Shown here piece after piece: positions 1-7,780 of a stretch of DNA of 47,803 nt. Source of the stretch: a virus. A program made the position numbers and the translations under genes. The stretch is from positions 1-47,803 of the IMG/VR virus record IMGVR_UViG_3300042465_003683. The stretch is one strand, 5' to 3'. The stretch's first letter is position 1. Every line of letters begins with the position of its first letter. The notes under the pieces are model-generated. The model saw nothing but the letters and a program-made list of their open reading frames with translations. It had not been told where the DNA came from and searched no databases.

Positions 1-111
1 GGCACGCTGTTCACCTCTGACATGCTCTACGGTGTCAAGGCAATGCGTACTGCTGCAACCGTCGGCGCTGCAACATCGTCCTCGGCCTTTGCACTGGCTG
101 TTCCAGCCTAA
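1..111 (+). CDS. Major capsid protein, C-terminal fragment
   Basis: The last 36 codons of the coat protein, cut by the window start. They are identical to the end of the complete gene at 36031-37002, ending ...ALAVPA and a stop at 109-111. A GC-rich hairpin terminator follows directly. The role is taken from the complete copy. Confidence 0.9.
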   Translation, partial: GTLFTSDMLYGVKAMRTAATVGAATSSSAFALAVPA

Positions 112-118
112 TTAAACT

Positions 119-141
119 CCCCGGCTTCGGCCGGGGGTTTT
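119..141 (+). terminator. Intrinsic terminator after the coat gene
   Basis: A 7-bp perfect stem (119-125 with 130-136) closes a TTCG loop, giving the very stable cUUCGg tetraloop, followed by GTTTT. It lies between the coat and decoration genes. The lap B equivalent at 37010-37032 keeps the stem but has a TTAG loop and one more T. It probably reduces readthrough so that coat protein is made in excess (inference). Confidence 0.8.
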
Positions 142-162
142 CAACCTAATTAGGAGAACTTC

Positions 163-489
163 ATGGCAAATGCAACTTCCGTCGTGGTTCGGGCTGGTAA
201 TGACCAGTTCCGTGGCCTCTACACTAATACTTTTCTGGTTCGCGCAACGCTAGACGCCGATACTTTGGCTGATGGCGCAGGCGACACCGATACCGTAGCC
301 GTTCCTGGCGTAGTCTTGGGCGATATGGTGCTGTCGGCTTCGTTGGCGGTTGATGTGGCGGGTCTGATCGTGACCGCCTACGTCAGCGCTGCTAACGTGG
401 TCAGTATCCGTTTCCAAAACGAAACAGGCGCTGAAGTCAATTTGGCTTCCGCTACACTTCGTTTGGTCGTAGTACGTTCATTGGCGTAA
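163..489 (+). CDS. Probable capsid decoration/head protein
   Basis: A 108-residue protein encoded directly downstream of the coat protein, preceded by a clear AGGAG site. It is rich in Val, Ala, Thr and Asp in alternating patterns typical of an all-beta fold and has no membrane segment or cysteine. Small beta-rich proteins in this position commonly trimerise on HK97-fold capsids as cement or decoration proteins; that assignment is by position and composition, not by a motif. The lap B homologue (37054-37380) has the same length, with substitutions clustered near residues 22-35 and 72-98, such as TNTF to TSTW. Confidence 0.6.
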   Translation: MANATSVVVRAGNDQFRGLYTNTFLVRATLDADTLADGAGDTDTVAVPGVVLGDMVLSASLAVDVAGLIVTAYVSAANVVSIRFQNETGAEVNLASATLRLVVVRSLA

Positions 490-515
490 AAATTGGGGGC
501 GCAAGCCCCCAATTT
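490..515 (+). terminator. Hairpin between decoration and AT-hook genes
   Basis: A perfect 11-bp stem (490-500 with 505-515) capped by a GCAA loop, a GNRA-type tetraloop. It has no long U-tract, so it may act as an attenuator or RNA-stability element rather than a full terminator. Lap B has a hairpin at the same place (37385-37402) with different stem bases that still pair, so the structure is kept while the sequence changes. Confidence 0.6.
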
Positions 516-531
516 GCCGTTCGGAGGTTTT

Positions 532-735
532 GTGGCGACTTTCAAATGCTTGACCAGTGGCCAGACGGTCACGTTTATCTATCAGCACGACATCGACAGC
601 ATGAAAGGCCATCAAGGCTACGTGCGTATCGATGTGGCAGAAGGCCAGCAGGAAGAAACGCCGGTGGTAATTAACTTAACACCCCCGACCAAACGGATGG
701 GGCGGCCAAGGAAAATAGACAATGTCGGAAATTGA
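532..735 (+). CDS. Small protein with an AT-hook-like tail
   Basis: 67 residues starting at GTG 532, which follows CGGAGG. The in-frame TTG at 493 lies inside the hairpin and has no ribosome site, and the lap B copy has ATG at the matching place (37423). The N-terminal half (ATFKCLTSGQTVTF) looks like a small beta unit. The C-terminus carries KRMGRPRK, the G-R-P core of an AT-hook, which binds the minor groove of A/T-rich DNA. It may be a virion or DNA-associated protein; the function is unknown. It overlaps the next gene by 14 bases. Confidence 0.65.
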   Translation: MATFKCLTSGQTVTFIYQHDIDSMKGHQGYVRIDVAEGQQEETPVVINLTPPTKRMGRPRKIDNVGN

Positions 736-928
736 TCCAAGAGAATTCGGCAAACTAGAGGCGCAAGTCGAGTCATTGCAGGCAGAAGTTCATGGCCTGC
801 GAGACGACGTCAAGCAGCTGCTGGAGATGGCCAATAAGTCCAAAGGCGGCTTTTGGATGGGCATGACCATCGCGTCCGCTTTGGGCGGCATACTGACTTT
901 TGCTGCAGATAGACTGTTTTTCAAATAA
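722..928 (+). CDS. Small coiled-coil membrane protein
   Basis: 68 residues. Residues about 8-40 form a heptad-like coiled coil (KLEAQVESLQAEVHGLRDDV), then a short linker (NKSKGG), then one membrane helix at about 44-64 and a short basic end (DRLFFK). The topology is a tail-anchored protein with a cytoplasmic coiled coil. Such proteins are common in phage head-tail regions and are sometimes called holin-like, but a holin role is not shown and lysis genes lie elsewhere. The membrane half is nearly unchanged in lap B (37613-37819), while the coiled coil varies. Confidence 0.75.
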   Translation: MSEIDPREFGKLEAQVESLQAEVHGLRDDVKQLLEMANKSKGGFWMGMTIASALGGILTFAADRLFFK

Positions 929-939
929 GGGGTGACATC

Positions 940-1104
940 ATGCCAATGGTTGACGGAAAGAAGTACCCATACACGAAAAAAGGCAAGCAGGAAGCTGCTT
1001 CGGCCAAGATCAGCAAACTGCGCAAAGAGGGTTACCCGCAGAAACAGGCGGTAGCGATCGGGCTTAGCATGGCCGGCATGGCTAAGAAAAAGGCCAAGAA
1101 ATGA
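940..1104 (+). CDS. Small basic Lys-rich protein
   Basis: 54 residues, starting after an AAGGGGTGA site. The sequence begins MPMVDGKKYPYTKKGK and ends MAGMAKKKAKK. It is very basic, with no cysteine or membrane segment. Proteins with this pattern recur beside adaptor genes in environmental podoviruses, function unknown. A DNA-associated or capsid-interior role fits the charge (inference). The amino-acid sequence matches lap B (37831-37995), and the stop overlaps the next start as ATGA. Confidence 0.7.
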   Translation: MPMVDGKKYPYTKKGKQEAASAKISKLRKEGYPQKQAVAIGLSMAGMAKKKAKK

Positions 1105-1253
1105 AGGCCGGCTTGTATGCCAACATCAACGCCAAACAGGCACGCATTAAGGCTGGCTCTGGCGAGAAGATGAGAAAACCTGGCTCCAAAGGCGCGCCAA
1201 CTGCCGCTGCGTTTAAGGAATCCGCTAAAACGGCTAAACCGAGGAAAAAATGA
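1101..1253 (+). CDS. Small basic protein, lap A allele of a swapped slot
   Basis: 50 residues with the motif YANINAKQARIKAGSG followed by EKMRKPGSKGAPTA, a pattern seen in many phage small proteins; function unknown. It is linked by ATGA overlaps at both ends (1101-1104 and 1250-1253). In lap B the same slot (37992-38147) holds an unrelated protein of nearly equal length, while both flanking genes are conserved. The weak upstream purine run suggests translational coupling to the gene before it. Confidence 0.65.
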   Translation: MKAGLYANINAKQARIKAGSGEKMRKPGSKGAPTAAAFKESAKTAKPRKK

Positions 1254-1552
1254 AGACACCCGCTTGGCAAAGAAAAGCCGGTCAAAATGCAAAAGGCGGC
1301 TTGAATGCCAAGGGCAGGGAGTCTTATAATGCAACAACTGGGGGCAACCTCAAAGCGCCGGTGAAATCCGGCGACAACCCACGACGAGCTTCTTTTCTTG
1401 CCAGGATGGGCAACATGCCCGGTCCAGAGCGTGTAGACGGTAAGCCCACCCGGCTGCTGTTGTCCTTAAACGCTTGGGGCGCTACATCCAAGGCAGATGC
1501 AAAGGTAAAAGCTAAAGCTATATCCGCAAGGAATAAGGCGAAAAGCAAATGA
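1250..1552 (+). CDS. Conserved phage small protein (DUF6321-like)
   Basis: 100 residues. Conserved blocks are GGLNAKGRESYN, GGNLKAPV, RRASFLARMGNMPGPE and LSLNAWGA, followed by a basic Ala/Lys tail. I recognise this block order from a phage domain of unknown function, probably DUF6321; the family name is from memory. Start ATG 1250 follows GAGGAAAAA and overlaps the previous stop. Lap B (38144-38446) encodes an essentially identical protein from a slightly different DNA sequence, so it is under strong protein-level constraint. Confidence 0.75.
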   Translation: MKTPAWQRKAGQNAKGGLNAKGRESYNATTGGNLKAPVKSGDNPRRASFLARMGNMPGPERVDGKPTRLLLSLNAWGATSKADAKVKAKAISARNKAKSK

Positions 1553-2199
1553 CCTACCTAGAACTCGTCAACGATGTGTTAGCTCGCCTGCGGGAGACGC
1601 AGGTAACGACCGTCAACTTGACTACCTATTCTTCCCTCATTGGCAAATTCGTCAATGACGCTAAGCGCCAGATCGAGGACGCTTACGATTGGAACGCGCT
1701 TGGCCAAGAAATCACCTTTACCACGACATCGGCTACATACGAATATTCGTTGACTGGCGCCGGTCAGAAATTTCGCGTTACCAGCGATCCGCTAAACACC
1801 ACCAGCAATGTCGTCATGGAAGTCATTCCTGTTGGCGAGATGCGCCGCAAGCAGAACTTGCAGCCGCAAGTGACCGCCGTGCCTACCGAATATTGCTTCG
1901 AAGGTGTTGATGGCAACGGAGACGCCAAGGTACAACTGTGGGGACGCCCTAACGGCGTCTACTCCATCAAGTTTTTCCTGTCTATACCACAAGCCGCGCT
2001 GACTTCGGATTCAACGTCGGTGTTGGTGCCGGATGTGCTGGTAGCGCAGAACGCTTACGCCCGCGCTTTGGTTGAGCGCGGCGAAGATGGCGGCCTGAAC
2101 TCTTCAGAAGCCTACGCGCTGTATAAATCCATGCTGTCCGACTACATTGCTTTGGAAGCCACACGGTTCCCAGAAATGCAGGAGTTCTACGCCTCATGA
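1549..2199 (+). CDS. Head-tail adaptor protein (P22 gp4 / SU10 adaptor type)
   Basis: 216 residues beginning MTYLELVNDVLARLRE, the usual N-terminal helix of podoviral adaptors, with FVNDAKRQIEDAYDWN in the next helical block. In P22-like virions such proteins form a ring under the portal and close the DNA channel before the tail nozzle attaches. The gene sits directly before the nozzle gene and overlaps it by ATGA at 2196. Lap B (38443-39093) differs at only a few residues, for example near 16-26 and at the C-terminus (FYAS versus FYPS). Confidence 0.75.
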   Translation: MTYLELVNDVLARLRETQVTTVNLTTYSSLIGKFVNDAKRQIEDAYDWNALGQEITFTTTSATYEYSLTGAGQKFRVTSDPLNTTSNVVMEVIPVGEMRRKQNLQPQVTAVPTEYCFEGVDGNGDAKVQLWGRPNGVYSIKFFLSIPQAALTSDSTSVLVPDVLVAQNAYARALVERGEDGGLNSSEAYALYKSMLSDYIALEATRFPEMQEFYAS

Positions 2200-3755
2200 G
2201 CCAGCCACTGCGCATCGATACGATCTCGGCGCCAGGCTTTTACGGCCTGAACACCCAAGATTCGCCGCTTGATTTGAACGCGGGGTTTGCTTTGGTGGCG
2301 ACGAATTGCGTCATCGATCAGTATGGCCGGGTGGGCGCGAGAGCCGGCTGGTCTAAGGTCAACAGCAGCTCTGGCAATCTCGGTGCGAACGACCCCGGCG
2401 TCATCCATGAGCTGGTGGTCGCCGATGGCACGTACACAATCCTGTTTGCCGGCAACAACAAAATTTTTAAGCTCGATGGCAGCAATGCAGTTGTCGAGTT
2501 GACCTACGGGGGAGGGGGTACCGCCCCAACCATCACGGCCAACAACTGGCAGTGCGCGTCCCTTAATGGCATCACGTATTTCTTTCAGACAGGCCATGAC
2601 CCGCTGATCTACGATCCGGCAGTTAGCACCACGACCTACCGCCGCGTCAGTGAGAAGACGGGATACGCTGGCACGGTGCCGTCTGGCAATATCGTCATCT
2701 CAGCGTACGGTCGTCTGTGGATTGCCAATACTGCGGCGGACAAGCAAACTCTGACGTTCTCTGACTTGCTGGCCGGCCACATCTATACGGGCGGCACATC
2801 TGGCACGCTGAATGTGAACAATGTATGGCCTGCAGGACCCGATGAGATTGTCGGCTTGGCTGCGCATAACAACTTCCTAATCATCTTCGGTAAGCGCCAG
2901 ATACTGGTTTACCAGGGTGCGACAGCACCAGCGACGATGTCGCTAAACGATACGGTGGTCGGCATTGGCTGCATCGCGCGCGACTCGATTCAGCCTACCG
3001 CTACGGACGTTTTCTTCCTGTCTAACAGCGGCGTGCGTTCATTGATGCGCACAATTCAAGAAAAGTCCGCGCCGTTCCGGGATATCAGTAAGAACGTGCG
3101 TAACGATTTGATGGGGATCGTGGCCGGCGAGACGGCGGCAAATATTAAAGCCGTGTACTCGGAACTCAACGCGTTCTATCTGCTGACGTTACCAACCAAT
3201 CAGTCTGTCTACGTGTTTGATACGCGTGGATACTTACCTGACGGATCTGCGCGTGTGACGCAGTGGACATCGATTACGCCGTCTGCATTACTATCGCGCC
3301 GCAATGGCGACTTGCTGCTTGGGCAGACTGGCTACATTGGAAAGTACGGCACGTATTTAGATGACACAGCTGAGTACCGATTCCAGTATTTTACAAACCA
3401 CAGCGACTTGGGCGATCAGAGCGTTACATCCATATTGAAGCGCATCGGCGTTGTTGTCATTGGCGGCACGAACCAGTTTGTGACTATCAAATGGGGCTTC
3501 GATTTTAACGAAAACTATCTGTCGCAAAACACGCAGATTCCGACACAGCGTGTGTCCGAATATGGGGTAGCCGAATATGGCGCTAATGGCGTTCCTGTTG
3601 CGCAATACTCCAACGGTATTGCACTACAAACGCTATACGCGCAAGGTACGGGTACTGGCCGTATTGTTCAAACGGGCTATGAGGCTGACATTAATGCTTC
3701 GCCGCTGTCGATTCAAAAAATTGAAATTCTGTCGAAAAACGGAAGGGTGACATGA
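2196..3755 (+). CDS. Tail nozzle / head-closure protein (P22 gp10-like)
   Basis: 519 residues, largely beta, starting MSQPLRIDTISAPGFYGLNT. Blocks such as NTQDSPLDLNAGFALVATN, GRVGARAGW and a string of short beta repeats (YDPAVSTTTYRRV, FGKRQILVYQG) are typical of the beta-propeller tail nozzle / phage stabilisation family. It would attach to the adaptor ring and form the distal channel of a short tail. The lap B product has the same length with few substitutions despite many base changes. Its stop overlaps a possible 14-codon ORF found only in lap A. Confidence 0.75.
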   Translation: MSQPLRIDTISAPGFYGLNTQDSPLDLNAGFALVATNCVIDQYGRVGARAGWSKVNSSSGNLGANDPGVIHELVVADGTYTILFAGNNKIFKLDGSNAVVELTYGGGGTAPTITANNWQCASLNGITYFFQTGHDPLIYDPAVSTTTYRRVSEKTGYAGTVPSGNIVISAYGRLWIANTAADKQTLTFSDLLAGHIYTGGTSGTLNVNNVWPAGPDEIVGLAAHNNFLIIFGKRQILVYQGATAPATMSLNDTVVGIGCIARDSIQPTATDVFFLSNSGVRSLMRTIQEKSAPFRDISKNVRNDLMGIVAGETAANIKAVYSELNAFYLLTLPTNQSVYVFDTRGYLPDGSARVTQWTSITPSALLSRRNGDLLLGQTGYIGKYGTYLDDTAEYRFQYFTNHSDLGDQSVTSILKRIGVVVIGGTNQFVTIKWGFDFNENYLSQNTQIPTQRVSEYGVAEYGANGVPVAQYSNGIALQTLYAQGTGTGRIVQTGYEADINASPLSIQKIEILSKNGRVT

Positions 3756-3797
3756 GCGCGCTTCAGTTAGTCGCATATTTGAAACAAGGGGATTGAT

Positions 3798-4487
3798 TTG
3801 TCAAACTACACAAAATCAACGGATTTCGCCGCCAAAGATGCGCTGGCGTCCGGCAATGCGGCCAAGATTGTTAAGGGCACGGAGATTGACACCGAGTTTA
3901 ACAATATCGCTACAGCTATTGCCACCAAAGCTGATCTGGCCAGCCCTACGTTTACCGGCACGCCTGCGCTGCCTACCGGCACAACGGCAGTTACGCAGTC
4001 AACATCCGACGACAGCACAAAGTTGGCAACCACGGCGTTTGTGCAAGATATCGCTGACGCCATTAAAAGCGCGTTGTATCCCGTAGGTTCTATCTACACC
4101 AACGCAACTAGCAGCACTAATCCTGGTACGTTGTTGGGATTTGGTACGTGGACGGCATTCGGTGCTGGCCGCGTCATGGTTGGTTTGGACGCAAGCAATT
4201 CGCTGTTTGATACCGCAGAAGAAACGGGTGGATCGGCAAACGCAATCGTAGTAAGCCACACGCACACTGCTACGGTGACTGACCCAGGCCACTCGCACAC
4301 ATTTAATTATGAGCCAGGGTTGGCGCAAAATGGTTCTGGTAGAAATGGTGTGGGTGGTACAACACCGCAGTCAACAAGTTCTCAAGTCACTGGTATTAGC
4401 GTATCTAACAGCACGACTGGTTCTTCGGGCACCAACGCTAATTACCAGCCGTACATTACGGTTTATATGTGGAAGCGCACAGCATGA
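3798..4487 (+). CDS. Tail tip / fibre protein with hypervariable end
   Basis: 229 residues from TTG 3798 (AAGGGG upstream). The N-terminal part (SNYTKSTDFAAKDAL, AAKIVKGTEIDTEFN) is a common phage fibre attachment region. Residues 94-130 (YPVGSIYTNATSSTNPG and following) are collar-like. Histidine clusters SHTHT (153-157) and GHSHT (164-168) resemble metal-coordinating sites of trimeric fibre tips. Residues about 169-207 are unlike lap B, while the last 20 residues (ending YITVYMWKRTA) are conserved. The likely role is receptor contact at the tail tip. Confidence 0.7.
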   Translation: MSNYTKSTDFAAKDALASGNAAKIVKGTEIDTEFNNIATAIATKADLASPTFTGTPALPTGTTAVTQSTSDDSTKLATTAFVQDIADAIKSALYPVGSIYTNATSSTNPGTLLGFGTWTAFGAGRVMVGLDASNSLFDTAEETGGSANAIVVSHTHTATVTDPGHSHTFNYEPGLAQNGSGRNGVGGTTPQSTSSQVTGISVSNSTTGSSGTNANYQPYITVYMWKRTA

Positions 4488-4807
4488 TCGTCAAAAATTT
4501 ACTCGATCATCAGATTATTCATCACTTCTCTGATGGTATGTACGCTAAAGAGATGCGTGTAGAAGCAGGGCAAACTATTTTGAAGCACACGCATAACTTT
4601 AGCCACTTGTCGATTTTGGCTAGAGGACGTGTGGCCATATTAATCGGCGATGAGATAGAAGTTATTGAAGCGCCTGCGTGTATAGATGTCAAGGCAGGTT
4701 TAGTACATGGCATAAAATCCATTGAAGATTGTGTTTGGTATTGCATCCACGCCACTGACGAGAAAGATCCGGCAAAGGTGGATGAAGTTTTGATAAAGGG
4801 GTACTAA
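4484..4807 (+). CDS. Small cupin-fold protein
   Basis: 107 residues from ATG 4484, which overlaps the tail-tip stop. The motif KHTHNFSH (H35, H37, H41), followed by LSILARGRVAILIGDE and a later AGLVHGI, is the cupin pattern of two histidine-bearing beta motifs around a metal or ligand site. Always next to the tail-tip gene in both laps, it may be a chaperone or assembly factor for the fibre (inference). Lap B (41347-41670) is about 90% identical by eye, with the histidines unchanged. Confidence 0.65.
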   Translation: MIVKNLLDHQIIHHFSDGMYAKEMRVEAGQTILKHTHNFSHLSILARGRVAILIGDEIEVIEAPACIDVKAGLVHGIKSIEDCVWYCIHATDEKDPAKVDEVLIKGY

Positions 4808-4808
4808 C

Positions 4809-5903
4809 ATGCCAGTAACGGCAGCACTTATCGGCGGCGGCGCCAGCCTTTTAGGTGGTTTTCTAGGTGGAAAATCACAAGAAAAAGCCGCAAGGACTTC
4901 CGCAGCAGCGCAACTAGAAGCTGCGCGCATTGCGGCGGATGCCGCTCGATTCCGCCCCGTAGGTGTAACTACCCGGTTTGGGCAGAGTCAATTTCAATTT
5001 GACCCCAGCGGTAATTTGACAGGTGCTGGGTATCAGATTGACCCACGTCTGGCCGCGTACCAAGAACGCTTAGATACGCTGGCTGGCCAGCGGCTGAGTG
5101 AAGCTGAGATGGCGCCACAAGCCTACGCCCCGCTGCAGCGGGCTGGGCAGCAGCTGTTTCAGCTGGGCGGTCAGTACCTAGCTGAGACGCCTGAACAGGT
5201 GGCCGAGCGCTACATGGCGCGTCAGATGGATTTGTTAGCACCCAGCCGTGAACGTCAGTACGCGCAGCTGCAGAACCAACTATTCCAGACTGGCCGTGGC
5301 GGCTTGTCTGTTGGCGCTACTGGCATGCGACCAGGCGGTGGTGCTGGGCTTGGCGCGTCTAATCCTGAGTTGGAAGCGTACTACAACGCCTTGGCGCAGC
5401 AAGATGCGCAGCTGGCAGCGCAAGCCCAACAGGAAGGCCAGCGTCAGCTGGCGTTTGGCACCGGTCTGTTTGGCCAAGGCGCAGGTTTGCTGGGTGGTTA
5501 CGAGTCGGGCGTCACGGGCGCGCTGAGTCCGTTCACGACCACAATAGGTGGCATCTCGACGCTAGAGAGCCTGGGTCAGCAGCCGCTGGATATCGGCGCT
5601 CAGCTGGGCGGTCGTGCAGCGCAGGCAGGCGCCAACGTGGGTCAGTCGTTGTTGCAGGGTGGTGTGAGCGCTGCTAAAACAACGCAGGCTGGGCAGTTTG
5701 ATCCAATGTCTGCGGCATTGATGGGTTTTGGTAGCAGCCGAGCATTGACTAGAGGGGCAGCAAATCTATTTGGTAAGCGTCAATTAACGCCTTCTGATTA
5801 CAGTAATTTGTCTTCATGGCAGGCAAGTCAATACGCTGATTATGGCCCCGATAGTTCGCAATACTACCAATACCCTAGCGTTTGGGGTGAGTTTGGCCCT
5901 TGA
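4809..5903 (+). CDS. Probable DNA-ejection (internal virion) protein 1
   Basis: 364 residues with a Gly/Ala-rich hydrophobic N-terminus (residues 4-22, glycine-zipper style, ALIGGGASLLGGFLGG), then an Ala/Gln-rich helical body with FRPVGVTTRFG, LAPSRERQYAQLQNQL, and a Gly-rich segment. The first of three consecutive Gln/Ala-rich genes after the tail proteins, matching the order of the three P22 ejection proteins (gp7, gp20, gp16), which leave the head with the DNA and form a channel in the host envelope. Assignment is by position and composition. The last 60 residues differ strongly from lap B. Confidence 0.55.
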   Translation: MPVTAALIGGGASLLGGFLGGKSQEKAARTSAAAQLEAARIAADAARFRPVGVTTRFGQSQFQFDPSGNLTGAGYQIDPRLAAYQERLDTLAGQRLSEAEMAPQAYAPLQRAGQQLFQLGGQYLAETPEQVAERYMARQMDLLAPSRERQYAQLQNQLFQTGRGGLSVGATGMRPGGGAGLGASNPELEAYYNALAQQDAQLAAQAQQEGQRQLAFGTGLFGQGAGLLGGYESGVTGALSPFTTTIGGISTLESLGQQPLDIGAQLGGRAAQAGANVGQSLLQGGVSAAKTTQAGQFDPMSAALMGFGSSRALTRGAANLFGKRQLTPSDYSNLSSWQASQYADYGPDSSQYYQYPSVWGEFGP

Positions 5904-5917
5904 TTTAAGGATAAGTT

Positions 5918-7780
5918 ATGGCAACCAGTGATATCTTAGGTCTGTTCATGTCGCCTGAACAATATCAGGCGCAGCAGTTAGCGCAGCAGCAAGCGGATGA
6001 ACAAACGCGCGCGATTAATTTCGCTAATCTTGACCCTAGAGGGCAAGCCAACTACGGCGTGTTTTTAGGCGCGCAGCAGCTGGGTCGCGGCTTTGGTGGT
6101 TTGCTGGGCGTGCAAGACCCACAGCTGCAACGCATCCGCCAGCGGCAGGAGATCATGCAGACGATCAACCCTGCAGACCCTGAGTCGCTCATGGCTGGTA
6201 TCCAGCGCGCGTCGCAAGCTAATGACCAAGAGCTGGCGCTGACGCTGGCTGATTATGCGCGTAAGGCGAGGGGTGACTTAGCGTTGGCTGAACAGCGCGA
6301 AAGAGAAAAAGTACCTGAAGCCATACAGATCGCTGAAGAAATTCGCAAATTGACTGTGAAGCGAGATGCTCTACCTGAAGGTCTGGAACGTAACTCTATT
6401 GACGCTAAAATAAAGCGCTTGCAACTAGCTCAAAAAGCCACTGGGTCAACGGAAACCGCAGAGTATAAGAACGCGTTTCAACTTACCGTTTCGGAAAATC
6501 CAGCGCTTGCTACTGATTCTGATGCGTTTAAGCAAAAACTTTCTTCTAACTACAATAAGTTATTGTTTAAAGACAAAGCTGATAAGACCACCGAACTTAA
6601 AGATTTACTTGAGAAGCGCGAAGTTGCTGTGCGCGAGTTTGGAGTAACTTCATACGCAGTACAATCCATTGAAAGGCTTATTGAATCTATAGCGCCGCTA
6701 AAAGGGACAGCGGATACAAAAACAGAAGCAGTGCGGACTGCTGAAGCTTTTGCAGATGTCGTGAGCCCCGACCGTAACTCAACAGAATGGAAAGAGGCGT
6801 TTAAATCACAGTTAGCCAAAAAAGACGATACACCTAAACAGTTTGAGAGCGATTTTATTGCAGATAAAATTGTCGAACTGCGTAAAAAAATACGTGAAGC
6901 TAAAGATCCTACGGCACCTGAAGTTTTGGAGGCTAAAGATAAACTCAGCGTATTAGAGGCGCAAATTAAAAAAGACAAACCTAACCTTACGGTTGTGGGT
7001 GAAGTTAGGTCTGGTCCAGATAAAGGAAAAACTGTCTATGCTGATGAAAATAAAGATCAACAGTTTATTTATTCCGCCGATTCAACTGGAAAACAAGTAC
7101 GTAAGTTAATATCTGACGCGGATGTTAGCCGCTTGACATCGCAAGTAACTGCAACCGCTAGTTCGTCTGGCTCGCTAACAGAAAAAACCATTGTTAAGGG
7201 CGTGGCGGAGTTGGATGTTGAAGACCTTAAAACAGCCAGAGCTAATAAGAAGGCAGCAAGCGCGTCTAATGACTCATTAAGACAACTACTCTCACTAAGC
7301 GATCAAGGTTTGATTAGCGGATCGTTTGCCTCTGGTAGGGTGGGTGCCACTAACCTTCTTAACACATTAGGCATACTTAATAAAACAAGCGCAGATAATC
7401 TATCTAGATCAGAGCAGTATCAGAAGATAGGAGCCGATCTGGTGTTTAATGCTTTGCAAGGTAAGCTTGGGCCTGGAGTATCGGAAGGCGATCGCGTATT
7501 TATTACCGAACTATTCCCCAAACTTGAAAATAGCGCTGCAGCGCGACGTGAACTTATACGATATGTAGCAGAAAAGAATAACAAGATAATATCTGAAGCT
7601 GACGCTGTAGAGGCTTACATACGTAAAAACCCAGACAAAGGGCTTTCAGGGTTTAAGTCGCTAAATAGCGGGGCGTTTCATGTCCCATCTAATAAAATTG
7701 ATTTGTCTACTATGTCTCCTCAAGACTTAAAAGCCTTGGAGCAAAAACTATTGAAAGATAAAAAAGGGGGTAGACAATAA
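5918..7780 (+). CDS. Probable DNA-ejection protein 2, lap A allele
   Basis: 620 residues. Residues 1-115 (DILGLFMSPEQYQAQQ..., GVQDPQLQRIRQRQEIM) are close to lap B; beyond that the two alleles diverge sharply and this part is visibly A/T-richer than the flanking genes. A helical module (YKNAFQLTVSENPALATDS) and a degenerate second unit (TEAVRTAEAFADVVSP) match tandem modules that are clearer in the lap B allele. There are no enzyme motifs. Probably an elongated helical protein ejected with DNA. The stop shares its final A (7780) with the next start. Confidence 0.5.
   Translation: MATSDILGLFMSPEQYQAQQLAQQQADEQTRAINFANLDPRGQANYGVFLGAQQLGRGFGGLLGVQDPQLQRIRQRQEIMQTINPADPESLMAGIQRASQANDQELALTLADYARKARGDLALAEQREREKVPEAIQIAEEIRKLTVKRDALPEGLERNSIDAKIKRLQLAQKATGSTETAEYKNAFQLTVSENPALATDSDAFKQKLSSNYNKLLFKDKADKTTELKDLLEKREVAVREFGVTSYAVQSIERLIESIAPLKGTADTKTEAVRTAEAFADVVSPDRNSTEWKEAFKSQLAKKDDTPKQFESDFIADKIVELRKKIREAKDPTAPEVLEAKDKLSVLEAQIKKDKPNLTVVGEVRSGPDKGKTVYADENKDQQFIYSADSTGKQVRKLISDADVSRLTSQVTATASSSGSLTEKTIVKGVAELDVEDLKTARANKKAASASNDSLRQLLSLSDQGLISGSFASGRVGATNLLNTLGILNKTSADNLSRSEQYQKIGADLVFNALQGKLGPGVSEGDRVFITELFPKLENSAAARRELIRYVAEKNNKIISEADAVEAYIRKNPDKGLSGFKSLNSGAFHVPSNKIDLSTMSPQDLKALEQKLLKDKKGGRQ

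Noticed and set aside
3798-4487. Diversity-generating retroelement behind the variable tail tip
   Set aside because: No reverse transcriptase gene and no near-identical template copy of the variable block were seen in the window.
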